DNA of 64,000 bases from JAVKBW01 sp040222995 (GCA_040222995.1 JAVKBW010000039.1:62001-126000); one strand, 5' to 3'; positions 40,780-49,943 are shown, numbered from the stretch's first letter. Translations and numbers: made by a program. Notes: a model not told the origin generated them from the sequence alone.

Positions 40780-41861
40780 TTCTTGATTGGATTGCCGCAC
40801 TCGTGGCGATTTGCGCCGCACTATGGACCATACTGCCGTTGTTTCGCCATGATGCGTGGTGGATCCGCGGGTTCGAATTTCCCCGCGTTCAGGTGACAGT
40901 GCTGACAGCGGCCGTCCTGTCGGCATACCTCGCAATCGCGGGCTGGCGGGACGCCGAAGACTGGATTCTGATCACGGTTCTTGCGGCGTGCACGGCCTTC
41001 CAACTGATTCGCATCGCACCCTACACCTCGCTTTACCCAAAACAGCTGCGGTCCGCGGCCGCACCGGAGCCGCGCCGCACGCTGGCCGTAATGATCGCGA
41101 ATGTACTAACGCCGAACCGGAACGCCGCCGCACTAATGCGCCTGGTCAGGGTGCACAATCCCGATATCCTCCTCGCGGTGGAGACGGACTCGTGGTGGGA
41201 AAGCCAATTGGACGGGCTGGAATCCGACTACCCCCATACCGTCAAACACCCACTCGACAACCTCTACGGAATGCACCTTTACTCCCGCCTGGAACTGATC
41301 GACCCGGAGGTCCAGTTCTTGGTCGAGGAGGGCGTTCCTTCGATTCACACCGAAGTAAGGCTGGGCTCCGGCCATCGGGTCAAATTGCATTGCATTCACC
41401 CCGCCCCGCCAAGCCCCACCGAAAATGAAACCGCCGCCGAGCGCGATGCAGAGCTGCTCGTCGTGGCAAATGCCATCACTGAAACAACTGGTCCGGTGGT
41501 CGTTATGGGCGATCTAAACGACGTCGCTTGGTCCGCCTCGACCCGCCTGTTTCAGAAAGTGAGCGGCTTGCTCGACCCCCGGATCGGTCGCGGCTTGTAC
41601 AGCACTTTTCACGCTGGCTATCCATTCCTGCGCTGGCCCCTGGATCACGTTTTCTGCTCGCCCGACTTCACTTTGGTCTCTCTCTCACGCCTCGGCTATA
41701 TCGGGTCGGATCATTTTCCGGTTCTTGCGGTGCTGCACTATGAGCCCGGTGCCGAACACGAACATGCCGAACTGAAAGCTGATGCTGAGGACCAAGATCG
41801 GGTCGAGCAAAAAATTGAGAAGGTCGATGCCGACGACGAGGTGCTGACCCGCAGGGACTAA
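40776..41861 (+). CDS. Membrane-anchored endonuclease/exonuclease/phosphatase family protein
   Basis: 361 residues. Three hydrophobic segments (about 5-25, 41-62, 65-80) precede an EEP domain: 'AVMIANVLTPNRNAAAL', 'PDILLAVETDSWW', 'GPVVVMGDLNDVAWS', 'PLDHVFCSPDF' and 'IGSDHFPVLAVL' supply the Glu, Asp-Asn, Asp-His and Ser-Asp-His catalytic set. The family includes phosphatases, phosphodiesterases and nucleases. The C-terminal 50 residues are strongly acidic. It lies between two copies of the 118-bp repeat, so it looks inserted at the end of the M15 gene. Confidence 0.82.
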   Translation: MILDWIAALVAICAALWTILPLFRHDAWWIRGFEFPRVQVTVLTAAVLSAYLAIAGWRDAEDWILITVLAACTAFQLIRIAPYTSLYPKQLRSAAAPEPRRTLAVMIANVLTPNRNAAALMRLVRVHNPDILLAVETDSWWESQLDGLESDYPHTVKHPLDNLYGMHLYSRLELIDPEVQFLVEEGVPSIHTEVRLGSGHRVKLHCIHPAPPSPTENETAAERDAELLVVANAITETTGPVVVMGDLNDVAWSASTRLFQKVSGLLDPRIGRGLYSTFHAGYPFLRWPLDHVFCSPDFTLVSLSRLGYIGSDHFPVLAVLHYEPGAEHEHAELKADAEDQDRVEQKIEKVDADDEVLTRRD

Positions 41862-42150
41862 CTTGTCGCTCACCATCGACCGGACGGTGCTGTCCTTGCC
41901 AACTCACCACCGTCTTCTGTCGTATAGAACGCGCACCTTGCCCCCAGCAGAAACGGTTCTGTTGCGTAGCGGACGCTGGCACCCCCATGAAAACGGCCAA
42001 ATCCTCCGGAAGCAGGCCGCTTCAGAACGCTGTTCCCACTGGGGCATTGATCGGGTTTTCCGTTTGGGGGATCAGGGAAATCCCATTCCGACTGTCAACC
42101 AGGTCGAAGTTCGATGGCGGCTCAGTCGACGATCGTGAATGAACCAAAAT
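41862..42150. other. Intergenic stretch inside the repeat-flanked segment
   Basis: No convincing gene. GGTTCTGTTGC at about 41957 faintly recalls the end of IS6-type elements, but there is no matching partner. A 51-residue frame from 41988 (MKTAKSSGSRPLQN...) has no ribosome site and no recognisable domain. Confidence 0.3.
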
Positions 42151-42268
42151 ACCGACATGATCAAACAGACATGCACAACCGGCCTGCGCCCCTCACCAGC
42201 GCGCACGATAGCCGCGTGCGTCGATATGAACAAACGGCCCACGCACGGAATTCGCGCTGTAGATCCCA
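42151..42268 (+). repeat. 118-bp direct repeat, right copy
   Basis: Counterpart of 40433-40550. It contains the last 76 bp of the functional M15 gene (stop at 42193) and 42 bp of its downstream flank. The copies keep the peptidase reading frame with mostly third-position changes, so the duplicated end derives from a diverged homologue rather than a recent copy. Confidence 0.8.
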
Positions 42269-43128
42269 AGACCGCCCGCGGGCCAGTATCGGTTGCCGGT
42301 CGATTCCGAAATGTCCTCGGCCCAACCCGCCAGCATCCTGGCGTCGCCGATATCGATCCTGCCGTCGCCGTTCAAGTCGTCCATCCAGCCGTTGCCGTCC
42401 GCGTCCACGAATACGTCGGCCGCGCCGCCGAACAGATGCCGGGAAGACGTGGTCCGGTTGCCGATCGACGCGTTGTACCAGGGTGTGCGAAACCCGCTCA
42501 TCACCGTCAGGGTGGGAACGTCGTGGCCAGCCCCCTGAACCGCGTCCAGCACCGATTCCAGCTTTGCCAGCATGGACGGGCGGATCAGAAGATACGCGGT
42601 GTCATGGTCCGGCTGCTGCTTGCAGAGAAACTGCCACAGCTGAAAATTCGGGGAAACGTAAAGGTCCCGCATATCCCGTGTGACTTCGATGAACCCTTCG
42701 GGCGGGCGATAGACGTCCAGGCCCCGGTGCGGGTCCGGGGAATAAGCGCCGATCCGGTATCCGTTCAGTTCCGACTGGCGGCCGTTTTCGAACGGCGTCA
42801 GCACAAAGACCAGAATGTCGCGCGCCTGTCCGCCGTTGATGAAGGTGATGCGCGAAACACCGGGGGAAGACGGCGCGCGCCAGACCCAGTCGCCGCCGTC
42901 GCGCCGCAGGGCGCCGCTGTCGGCCTGGCCGTCCGCATCGACGGCAAAACGCAGGTCCGCGCCCGGCATGACCATCGCCGAGATCAGCGCCAGGTCGGTT
43001 TCGACATCGTCCAGGCCCAGCATATAGCCGACGCGGTCCGCATCGCCTTGGGCGACCGCGGCGGCGGAACCCAGGGGCAGCACCGCCAAAAGGGCGGCCC
43101 CAAGGGCCGCAAGAAACGTCACACGCAT
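42193..43128 (-). CDS. Exported peptidase M15/DUF882-type (YcbK-like)
   Basis: 311 residues with a signal peptide (Ala/Leu-rich, cleaved around residue 25). The catalytic part is 'SGFRTPWYNASIGNRTTSSRHLFGGAADVFVD', giving the zinc ligands His and Asp, and the C-terminal 'VHIDARGYRARW' supplies the third. This matches the DUF882/YcbK group of murein-active D,D- or D,L-endopeptidases. It is 16 bp after the L,D-transpeptidase gene, so the two act on peptidoglycan cross-links together. An upstream ATG (43236) would overlap the neighbour and is rejected. Confidence 0.88.
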   Translation of the reverse strand: MRVTFLAALGAALLAVLPLGSAAAVAQGDADRVGYMLGLDDVETDLALISAMVMPGADLRFAVDADGQADSGALRRDGGDWVWRAPSSPGVSRITFINGGQARDILVFVLTPFENGRQSELNGYRIGAYSPDPHRGLDVYRPPEGFIEVTRDMRDLYVSPNFQLWQFLCKQQPDHDTAYLLIRPSMLAKLESVLDAVQGAGHDVPTLTVMSGFRTPWYNASIGNRTTSSRHLFGGAADVFVDADGNGWMDDLNGDGRIDIGDARMLAGWAEDISESTGNRYWPAGGLGIYSANSVRGPFVHIDARGYRARW

Positions 43129-43144
43129 GATGTTTGGGGTATCC

Positions 43145-44662
43145 TCAATCGCCGCGCGGCGGCGGTGTTTCCAACCCGGACAAAACGGCCGGGTCGCGCT
43201 GATAAATATCGTCCAGGAACCGCACACCGCCCGCACCGTCGGCGATCACGGTCTGATACAGGATGTGGACCGGCACATGGGCGGTCAGATCGGCGCGGTT
43301 TTCCCGGCCCGTTTCCAGCGCCATGTCGATGCGGTCCGCATTCCAGCCGTCGGTTTCCTCCAACAGCCATTCCGCCAGCGCAATCGGGTCCTGCGTGCGC
43401 AGACAACCGGACGAAAAGGCCCGCTGACGCTGCGAAAACAGGCCGCGCGTCGGCGTGTCGTGAATATAGACGTTGTGCGGGTTGGGGAACATGATCTTCA
43501 CCAGACCCAGGGCGTTCATCGGGCCCGGCGCCTGGCGGATACGATAGGGGAAGTTCGACCGCGACAGGCTGTTCCAGTCGATGGTCGACGCATCGACCCG
43601 GTTGCCGTTCGCGTCCAGAACCTGAAAGCCAAGCTGGTCCACCGCGCCGGGGTCGCTCTGAAACAGGGGAAGCTTGTCCGCGACCGCCAGGCTGCGCGGC
43701 GTCTCCCACCACGGGTTGAAGACGATATATTCGATTTCATCGGAAAAGACGGGCGTCGCGCGATAGGGACGGCCGACGATCGTAAGATAGGTGCGGACCG
43801 GTTCGCCGTCTTCGAACGCGGTCACATCGAAATTGGCGATGTTCGCGCGCAGATGCCGGCGTCCCAGTTCGGTCGGCAACCAGCGGAACCGTTCCATATT
43901 GACGCGAAGCTGGTCCGCGCGTTCGGACGGGCTGCGGTTCAGCGCGCGCAAGGTCGCCGGACCGACGATGCCGTCGGCTTCCTGTCCCTCGCTTGCCTGG
44001 AACCCTTCGACGGCAATCGCCATTCCTTCATCAAAATCCGGCCCGCCGCCCGCTTCCGGCAGCCAGCCCAGTTGCTGCAGCCGCTGGCGCAGCGCCGCCA
44101 CCCGCGGCCCGGTATCACCCAGGCGCAGGGTCGGGCCCTCGTCGATCCGGACAATCGGGTCTTCGCCCAGATTCTGCTGCCGGACCAATTCGTCGCGCAT
44201 CGCGGCATAAAGCGGTTGGCGGGGCGCGAACGCTTCCAGCGACCGGCCGACCGTGCCGTCCGCCAGCGCGGTCAGCAGGGCGTCTGCGAAATCCGCCTCA
44301 CGCGGGGCGACGGCCCAGCTGGGCTCCAGCATCACAGGGTCGGTCTTGCCGTACAGAAGATGGGCCGCCGCCGTCAGCCAGGAGGCGGTCGCAACCCGGT
44401 CGCGCGCATCCTCGTCCGTCCGCAGCGTCCGAAGCGACGACAGGCCGTAATGTTCGGGATCCAGCCCATGTTCTTCCAGCCGCGCGATCGCGATCAGAAG
44501 GGCGTTGTAGTTGACGTCGTTCCAGACCTGCTCAACGCCGGCGTCGGCATGGAATTCCTCCGTCGCGACGGGGGCAATACGCTGGGCGGCCGCATCGTCC
44601 CGCGCAGAGACGACGGCAAGGGCAAGCGCGATTGAAAGCACACAGATCCGACCGGCACGCAT
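43145..44662 (-). CDS. L,D-transpeptidase, YcbB type
   Basis: 505 residues. N-terminal signal sequence, a scaffold region, a peptidoglycan-binding fold around 175-235 ('DTGPRVAALRQRLQQLGWLPEAGGGPDFDEGMAIAVEGFQ') and the YkuD catalytic domain at about 300-470, with 'PNPHNVYIHDTPTRGLF' and 'RAFSSGCLRTQDPIALAEWLLE' supplying the His and nucleophile Cys of the HxxS/TxGC(L/I)R motif. It makes 3-3 meso-diaminopimelate cross-links or anchors proteins. Paired with the M15 peptidase downstream. Confidence 0.92.
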   Translation of the reverse strand: MRAGRICVLSIALALAVVSARDDAAAQRIAPVATEEFHADAGVEQVWNDVNYNALLIAIARLEEHGLDPEHYGLSSLRTLRTDEDARDRVATASWLTAAAHLLYGKTDPVMLEPSWAVAPREADFADALLTALADGTVGRSLEAFAPRQPLYAAMRDELVRQQNLGEDPIVRIDEGPTLRLGDTGPRVAALRQRLQQLGWLPEAGGGPDFDEGMAIAVEGFQASEGQEADGIVGPATLRALNRSPSERADQLRVNMERFRWLPTELGRRHLRANIANFDVTAFEDGEPVRTYLTIVGRPYRATPVFSDEIEYIVFNPWWETPRSLAVADKLPLFQSDPGAVDQLGFQVLDANGNRVDASTIDWNSLSRSNFPYRIRQAPGPMNALGLVKIMFPNPHNVYIHDTPTRGLFSQRQRAFSSGCLRTQDPIALAEWLLEETDGWNADRIDMALETGRENRADLTAHVPVHILYQTVIADGAGGVRFLDDIYQRDPAVLSGLETPPPRGD

Positions 44663-44823
44663 TCTGACGGAAATCCCGTTCCAGCATCACGATTGAAGGG
44701 TCGCGCAATTATATAGGGTGCGCCCGCGCAAGGGCGAGCGAATTTATCCGACCCGGCCCGACCGGGCGCGGCCGGCGGCGCGACCGCCGCTTGGACGGTC
44801 ATCTGAACCGAAGAATGTCGCGG

Positions 44824-46101
44824 TCACAGTTGCTTGCCTGGTGTTCGGCTTGCCAAAGAGAACACCTCGATTGCCTGATCTTCGATTAATGCCTCACAGC
44901 GATTGAGAATAAAATCGCCTTCAACCAATTTGGCGGTAGCCTTGCTAAGCAGAATGCCGCCGGCCTCTGGAATGTCCTTCATTCTCTGTTCGAGCTTTGC
45001 GCCAAGGTTCACGATATCTCCATTGGCTGTATAGATCGCCCGCGCTCCCGACGTTTTTCCCACCTGTGCATGCCCGCTGCTGATGCCTATTCGCATGCTC
45101 AGTGGTTCCGGAAGGCCATATCGCGCCTTGAATTCAGGGTTCAAAAAGGAAAGACGCTCCTGCATCTCGACAGCCAACGTCACCACTTGCACGGCGTCAT
45201 CCTTCGGGCCTGAAGTAGAGAAGTTCCCCAAATAGCCGAATATGCCGTCACCTGAAATGTCTTCGAGGAACCCATCGTGTGATTTTATGATCCGCTGCAT
45301 TTCCCTGACAAATTCCTGGAGCATGTCACCGAATGCTTCCTCGCTCATGCTACGGCTGATCCGTGTCGAGCCCGCGAGGTCTGCGAAAAACACCGTTAGA
45401 AAATGTGTCCGAGGGCTCAGGTCGTCGCCATTTCGCAATCCGTCCACCAGTAAAGGATCGAGATACTCGGAAACGGAGAGTGAAAAGTCCGAGAGCTTCT
45501 GGTTCGCTTCCGCTAACCGGTTCTCCGCCCGCTGTACCGCCTCTGAGAAGGCATTCATGATGATGGCAATACCGATTACCATGATCAGCATGTTGGCCGC
45601 GAGAAAGGCAGCCGCAAACCGCGGTTCAATTGGTGAAAGCGCGCCGACACCAGCGCTCAGCGCCACGGCACCAGCGAGCAGGAACGCGATAAGGACAATC
45701 GCTCTCGTCCGGGATTTCGGCGAGACGAAAGGGACGAAATAGAGTGTCGCCGCCGGATAGATAAACACGGATATGAGGCCGGTTTCCAGACCTAGATACA
45801 GCGTGCCGAGAGTTCCGTAGAACACCACTTCCGTCATTGCCAAGAGATAGGCCGTGCGAATGCGACCATGCTTGTCCAGGAAATATCCGCCGACCCACAT
45901 AGCAACGCTGAGAACATTAAACAGGCAAAGCTCCGGTTGCTTGAGAAGGTAAAAAACAAGAACCATGGCCGCGTGGGCGGCGACACCGAACGGGTACATA
46001 AATGTCGCCAAACGACGATAACGGTAGATGTCGCCGGAACTGCTTTGCACGGCGACACCATCATCTGGCTCGTCGAAGACATTTGATTCCCGAATTACCA
46101 T
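44824..46101 (-). CDS. Class III adenylate/guanylate cyclase with membrane sensor
   Basis: 425 residues, started at the ATG behind AAGGATTTT. About six membrane segments span residues 35-190, followed by a coiled linker ('QRAENRLAEANQKLSDF') and a class III cyclase domain: metal site 'VFFADLAGSTRISR', 'GFLEDISGDGIFGYLGN', 'LSMRIGISSGHAQVG' and 'YTANGDIVNLGAKLEQR'. The catalytic Asp and the Gly-Asp-x-x-Asn are present, so activity is plausible. Codon use is less GC-biased than flanking core genes. Not clearly in an operon. Confidence 0.85.
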   Translation of the reverse strand: MVIRESNVFDEPDDGVAVQSSSGDIYRYRRLATFMYPFGVAAHAAMVLVFYLLKQPELCLFNVLSVAMWVGGYFLDKHGRIRTAYLLAMTEVVFYGTLGTLYLGLETGLISVFIYPAATLYFVPFVSPKSRTRAIVLIAFLLAGAVALSAGVGALSPIEPRFAAAFLAANMLIMVIGIAIIMNAFSEAVQRAENRLAEANQKLSDFSLSVSEYLDPLLVDGLRNGDDLSPRTHFLTVFFADLAGSTRISRSMSEEAFGDMLQEFVREMQRIIKSHDGFLEDISGDGIFGYLGNFSTSGPKDDAVQVVTLAVEMQERLSFLNPEFKARYGLPEPLSMRIGISSGHAQVGKTSGARAIYTANGDIVNLGAKLEQRMKDIPEAGGILLSKATAKLVEGDFILNRCEALIEDQAIEVFSLASRTPGKQL

Positions 46102-46169
46102 CGCCAAAATCCTTATGATCATCGCTCCGTACGGAAGGATATCGAGCAACCCCTCGCAGAAAACGATGC

Positions 46170-47060
46170 TTATCGATAGCGAACCGCATCGACGATCAGT
46201 TTAAATGCCGGGGACGCGTGTCGTCGGTTCGGATAATATAAATGATATCCGGGCAGCGGCGGCGTTTGCTTAGAGAGCACCTGCTTCAGAGCCCCGGCTT
46301 TGATGTCGGTAGCGACCTGATCGCGCGGCAGATATGCCAATCCGTCACCATAGAGGGCCGCATCCCGGATAAGATCGATGGAATTGAAGGCAAACGGACC
46401 ATCCACCTGCGCGCGGATTTCTTCGTCATCCTGCGAAAGTCGCCAGGCATTCATTCTGTCCGAGGTCGGCAGTTTCAAGTTGATGCAGCGGTGCTCGACC
46501 AGTTCCTGGGTGTCCCGGGGGCGCCCTGCGTGCTTCAAATAGTCCGGTGCCGCGACAATGGCCATCGGGATATCGGGTGAAATCCTTACAGCGATCATGT
46601 CTTTCGCGACCTGCTCTCCAAGCCTGACGCCGGCGTCATACCGGTCGGCAACGACATCCGACAATCCGTAGTCGACGATGATCTCTACCGAGATATCCGG
46701 ATTGGCCTTGAGCACCGGCGACAGTTTGGGCAGCAGTACGGCTTTCGCCGCATGTTCCACCGAGGTGATGCGGATCGTGCCGGCGGGCTTGTCACGGAAC
46801 TCGCTCAATGCGGCGACACTTTGTCCGATCTCCTGAAGCAGTGGCACCAAGGACTGGAATAGCCTCTCGCCCGCTTGCGTCGGAGCCACGCTTCGGGTCG
46901 TGCGGGCTAGCAGCCTTACGCCCAGGCGTTCCTCCAACCGACGGATGATCTGGCTCAGGGCTGACTGCGTGACGTTCAGCCTGGAAGCAGCGCGCGTAAA
47001 ACTGCGCTCTTCCGCTACCGCTACGAACGCGGTTAGGTCGGCTATCTCATCTCTTTGCAT
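46170..47060 (-). CDS. LysR-type transcriptional regulator
   Basis: 296 residues with the LysR winged helix ('LTAFVAVAEERSFTRAASRLNVTQSALSQIIRRLEERLGVRLLARTTRSV') and an effector domain ('GLSDVVADRYDAGVRLGEQV', 'AAPDYLKHAGRP', 'AALYGDGLAYLPRDQV'), similar to the CrgA/YafC-type regulators. It diverges from the alpha/beta hydrolase at 47226 with AT-rich DNA between; a perfect inverted repeat GTCGTGC-N7-GCACGAC lies at 47136-47156. It probably controls hydrolase and flavodoxin genes. Confidence 0.9.
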   Translation of the reverse strand: MQRDEIADLTAFVAVAEERSFTRAASRLNVTQSALSQIIRRLEERLGVRLLARTTRSVAPTQAGERLFQSLVPLLQEIGQSVAALSEFRDKPAGTIRITSVEHAAKAVLLPKLSPVLKANPDISVEIIVDYGLSDVVADRYDAGVRLGEQVAKDMIAVRISPDIPMAIVAAPDYLKHAGRPRDTQELVEHRCINLKLPTSDRMNAWRLSQDDEEIRAQVDGPFAFNSIDLIRDAALYGDGLAYLPRDQVATDIKAGALKQVLSKQTPPLPGYHLYYPNRRHASPAFKLIVDAVRYR

Positions 47061-47135
47061 TTATTACCTCATTACTAGGTTCAATAACTTTTCTTCGATT
47101 AATTTATAAACAACCGTTCCCTATTTTTCTATCAG

Positions 47136-47156
47136 GTCGTGCGGAGACAGCACGAC
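47136..47156. promoter_or_regulatory. Inverted repeat before the hydrolase gene
   Basis: GTCGTGC-GGAGACA-GCACGAC, perfect 7-bp arms with 7-bp spacer, about 70 bp before the hydrolase ATG. May be the LysR operator or an RNA hairpin. Confidence 0.5.
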
Positions 47157-47225
47157 ATAGTTGAGCGGCACGGCATTCATGGCCCGTTCGCTCCAGATTG
47201 AAACGAACCCAGCCAGGAGAGACAG

Positions 47226-48197
47226 ATGTCAAGAATGTCCCAGGAACGAATGGAAAAAGCACTCAACCAGCTATCGTCCATTTCCGCGGAAGATCATGCG
47301 AAAGTGCAAGGTCTCGCCAATATCGTACGTCCGCTTCGAAGCGTGCTTCACAAGACCCCCGACGACTACGGCATGACCGGTTGGCGGGACATCTATTTCC
47401 AGTCCGACGACGGCGTGCCGCTTGAGGGCTGGTACATCCCGGCAAAGGATGGAGAGAGCAACAAGCTCATCATTTTCAACCATGCGCTTCCGATGTGTCG
47501 GGCGGGTTTCCCAGGCCACCTTGGAGAGCCCTGGAGCAATTTCGATGCGGTCGAGATCGATTTCGTTATCCAGATGAAGCACCTGACCGACGCAGGCTAC
47601 AACGTTCTCGCCTATGACATTCGCAACCACGGCAACAGCGGTGCGGCCAACGGTGGGATCAGTGGCATCGGTCGGTGGGAATGGCGCGACTGCGTCGGCG
47701 TGAAGAAGTACGTGGACGCACACCCGGACCTCGGCAAGATGACGGTCGGATTGTACAGCCAGTGTATGGGTGGAAATTCGCAGTACGAGGCGATCTATCG
47801 CCATCCCGAACTGTTCGAGAATGTAAGATGCATGGTGAGCCCGATGGTGGTTTCTATGTCGGCGATCTACGACGCCTTCTCCGAAATTCAGGGGGTCAGC
47901 CAGTACCAAGAACTGATCGATCTTGAACTGCTGAAAATGGGTGGATGGGTCGCAGCCGAAATGACGCCGCAACACTTTGCCCCTGGCGTTACCATGCCGG
48001 TGCTGATGGTTCAGGTCTACGACGATGAATGGACCCGCAACCCTGAAGATGGGCAAAAGACATTCGATCTGTTGGGAAGCAACGACAAGGAACTGTTCTG
48101 GATTGAAGGAACAACCAAGCGGTTCCGAGATGGCTACAACCATTTCGGACGCCACCCCGAGAAAGTATTGTCCTATCTCGAAAAGCACATGAACTGA
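47226..48197 (+). CDS. Alpha/beta hydrolase with a Cys nucleophile motif
   Basis: 323 residues after CCAGGAGAGACAG. The core is 'GMTGWRDIYFQSDDGVPLEGWYIP', 'NVLAYDIRNHGNSGAANGG' and the nucleophile elbow 'VGLYSQCMGGNS', where G-x-C-x-G-G replaces the usual G-x-S-x-G, as in dienelactone hydrolases. 'DDEWTRNPED' and 'RDGYNHFGRHPE' give the later acid and His. Substrate unknown. Followed by a flavodoxin gene and controlled by the divergent LysR. Confidence 0.8.
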   Translation: MSRMSQERMEKALNQLSSISAEDHAKVQGLANIVRPLRSVLHKTPDDYGMTGWRDIYFQSDDGVPLEGWYIPAKDGESNKLIIFNHALPMCRAGFPGHLGEPWSNFDAVEIDFVIQMKHLTDAGYNVLAYDIRNHGNSGAANGGISGIGRWEWRDCVGVKKYVDAHPDLGKMTVGLYSQCMGGNSQYEAIYRHPELFENVRCMVSPMVVSMSAIYDAFSEIQGVSQYQELIDLELLKMGGWVAAEMTPQHFAPGVTMPVLMVQVYDDEWTRNPEDGQKTFDLLGSNDKELFWIEGTTKRFRDGYNHFGRHPEKVLSYLEKHMN

Positions 48198-48258
48198 GGT
48201 AGGGTTGGTAGCGAGCGCAGGACCCCTGGTCCTGCCTCGCTCAACCGGGTGACAGAAA

Positions 48259-48894
48259 ATGAAACGCCGCGTATTTGTACTAGGAGCCGTTGCTGCCGCT
48301 GCCGCCACTTTGATCGGAAGTGGCGTGATTGGTTATGTTGTCAGAACCGAGTGGAAACAGGCCGACCAAAATCGAGCATTGGCGAACTATGATCCGCCCA
48401 GCGGCAACCGATCACGGACGCTGGTCGTATATTTTTCACGCTCCGGAAATACCGAGCTAATGGCGCTGGAAATTGCAAAGGATCAACAGGCGGACGTAAT
48501 CCGACTTGGAGCGGACGCCTATCGTCTGGGCCTGATGGGATGGATCAACGCGATGAAGGACGCTAGAGGCCAAGACGCAGCGATCGCGCCTTCGACTGTC
48601 GATCTCTCAGAGTACGACAGGGTCTTTATTGGTTCGCCTATATGGCTCTACAGCCCCGCGCCGCCGATCATGGAGTTCGTATCGTCGAACGACTTCACGG
48701 CCAAGGATGTGATCCTGTTTAACACGTTCAACAGCAAATTCGAGGATACCTATATCGACCGTTTTAAGGAAAGTGTGACGGCACAGGGTGGACATTTCGA
48801 AAACCATATCTGGGTCAGGCGCGGCCGGATGACCGATCAGATCGATGCCGAAGAACTGATCGCACAGGTTCGCCATCGACTGAGCAGTCTTTAG
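48259..48894 (+). CDS. Membrane-anchored flavodoxin
   Basis: 211 residues. An N-terminal hydrophobic segment (about 5-28, after MKRR) may anchor or export the protein. The body is a flavodoxin fold: FMN phosphate loop 'VVYFSRSGNTELMA', 'YDRVFIGSPIWLYSPAPPIMEF' and 'VILFNTFNSKFEDTY'. It likely binds FMN and serves as an electron carrier or quinone-type reductase. 61 bp after the hydrolase gene, same strand, so probably one transcription unit. Confidence 0.85.
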   Translation: MKRRVFVLGAVAAAAATLIGSGVIGYVVRTEWKQADQNRALANYDPPSGNRSRTLVVYFSRSGNTELMALEIAKDQQADVIRLGADAYRLGLMGWINAMKDARGQDAAIAPSTVDLSEYDRVFIGSPIWLYSPAPPIMEFVSSNDFTAKDVILFNTFNSKFEDTYIDRFKESVTAQGGHFENHIWVRRGRMTDQIDAEELIAQVRHRLSSL

Positions 48895-49014
48895 AAATGC
48901 CTCAACCCAATCGGCGTTACGGAGAGAAACATCCGAAAAATGTCGGCGTATGCTTAGATATTTATCAATATCGCCGTAAAGCGCTTCTTAGGCCCAATCG
49001 GGGACCAGAGAAAA

Positions 49015-49101
49015 TGGTGCGGTCGAGAAGACTCGAACTTCCACCCGTGTTACCGGACAGCGACCTCAACGCTGCGCGTCTACCAATTCCGCCACGACCG
49101 C
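49015..49101 (-). tRNA. tRNA-Leu (GAG)
   Basis: On the minus strand: acceptor GCGGTCG pairs with CGACCGC at the 3' end, discriminator A and encoded CCA (49015-49017). D-arm GGAATTGGTAGACGC, anticodon loop TTGAGGT giving GAG, a long variable arm (TGTCCGGTAACACGGGT), and T-arm GTTCGAGTC. The long variable arm and length 87 fit a leucine tRNA. Confidence 0.93.
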
Positions 49102-49229
49102 ACATCATGGGGCAATCACCCCGGCGGGCCTTTCGCCGCCGGAAGGCCGATGGTATAGCCAATCGCCCGACTGCGATCAAGCGTCGGAATCGCGACCATG
49201 GCCTTTGAATTTCAGATGGACCCAACCCC

Positions 49230-49943
49230 TTGTCCCTGAACGAAACGACCGCCACCGCCTGCTTCCCCGACCGGCGCAGCGAAACCGCGCGCCCGGACTG
49301 GCATGTATCGGAAGGGCCGGTCCCCTATCAGGACGCGCTGGACGTCATGGATGCCCGCGTTGCGGCCATCCGGGGTGAAGGTGCGAAGGAACTGGTCTGG
49401 CTTCTGGAACACCCGCCGCTTTACACCGCCGGCACAAGCGCAAATGACGGGGACCTGTTGAGCGCCGGGGACTTCCCCGTCTACAAAACGGGCCGGGGCG
49501 GGCAATACACTTATCACGGGCCGGGCCAGCGGGTGGCCTATGCCATGCTGGACCTGAAACAGCGCGGCGCGGATGTGCGCTGTTACGTCCATGACCTGGA
49601 AGAATGGGTGATCCGGGCGCTGAGCCAGTTCAACGTGGTGGGCGAACGGCGCGACGGCCGGGTCGGCATCTGGGTGGAGCGCGGCGACGGGCGCGAGGAC
49701 AAGATCGCCGCGATCGGCGTGCGCGTCCGGCGCTGGGTCAGCTTTCACGGCGTTGCCATCAATGTGGAACCGGACCTGAGCCATTTTCAGGGCATCGTGC
49801 CCTGTGGCATCGCCGACCCCAAACTGGGCGTCACCTCGCTGGTCGATCTGGGCCTGCCGGTCACCCTGCAGGACCTGGATCTTGCGCTACAGTCCGCGTT
49901 TGCGGACGTGTTCGGACCGATCGGCGATCAGTCCGTGGGATGA
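49230..49943 (+). CDS. lipB: Octanoyltransferase LipB
   Basis: 237 residues. It transfers octanoyl from acyl carrier protein to lipoyl domains. Signature motifs: 'LLEHPPLYTAGTSA', 'KTGRGGQYTYHGPGQRVAY', 'GVWVERGDGREDKIAAIGVRVRRWVSFHGVAINVEPDLSHFQGIVPCGI', including the catalytic Lys and Cys. It starts at TTG; the upstream frame has a stop only 7 codons earlier and no ATG. Adjacent to tRNA-Leu on the other strand. Confidence 0.95.
   Translation: MSLNETTATACFPDRRSETARPDWHVSEGPVPYQDALDVMDARVAAIRGEGAKELVWLLEHPPLYTAGTSANDGDLLSAGDFPVYKTGRGGQYTYHGPGQRVAYAMLDLKQRGADVRCYVHDLEEWVIRALSQFNVVGERRDGRVGIWVERGDGREDKIAAIGVRVRRWVSFHGVAINVEPDLSHFQGIVPCGIADPKLGVTSLVDLGLPVTLQDLDLALQSAFADVFGPIGDQSVG

Noticed and set aside
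41940..42150. IS6-like end (GGTTCTGTTGC) and a 51-residue frame
   Set aside because: Too short a match, no partner repeat, no transposase remnant.
44663..44823. Far attachment site for a tRNA-Leu island
   Set aside because: I looked for a repeat of the tRNA 3' end here and saw none.
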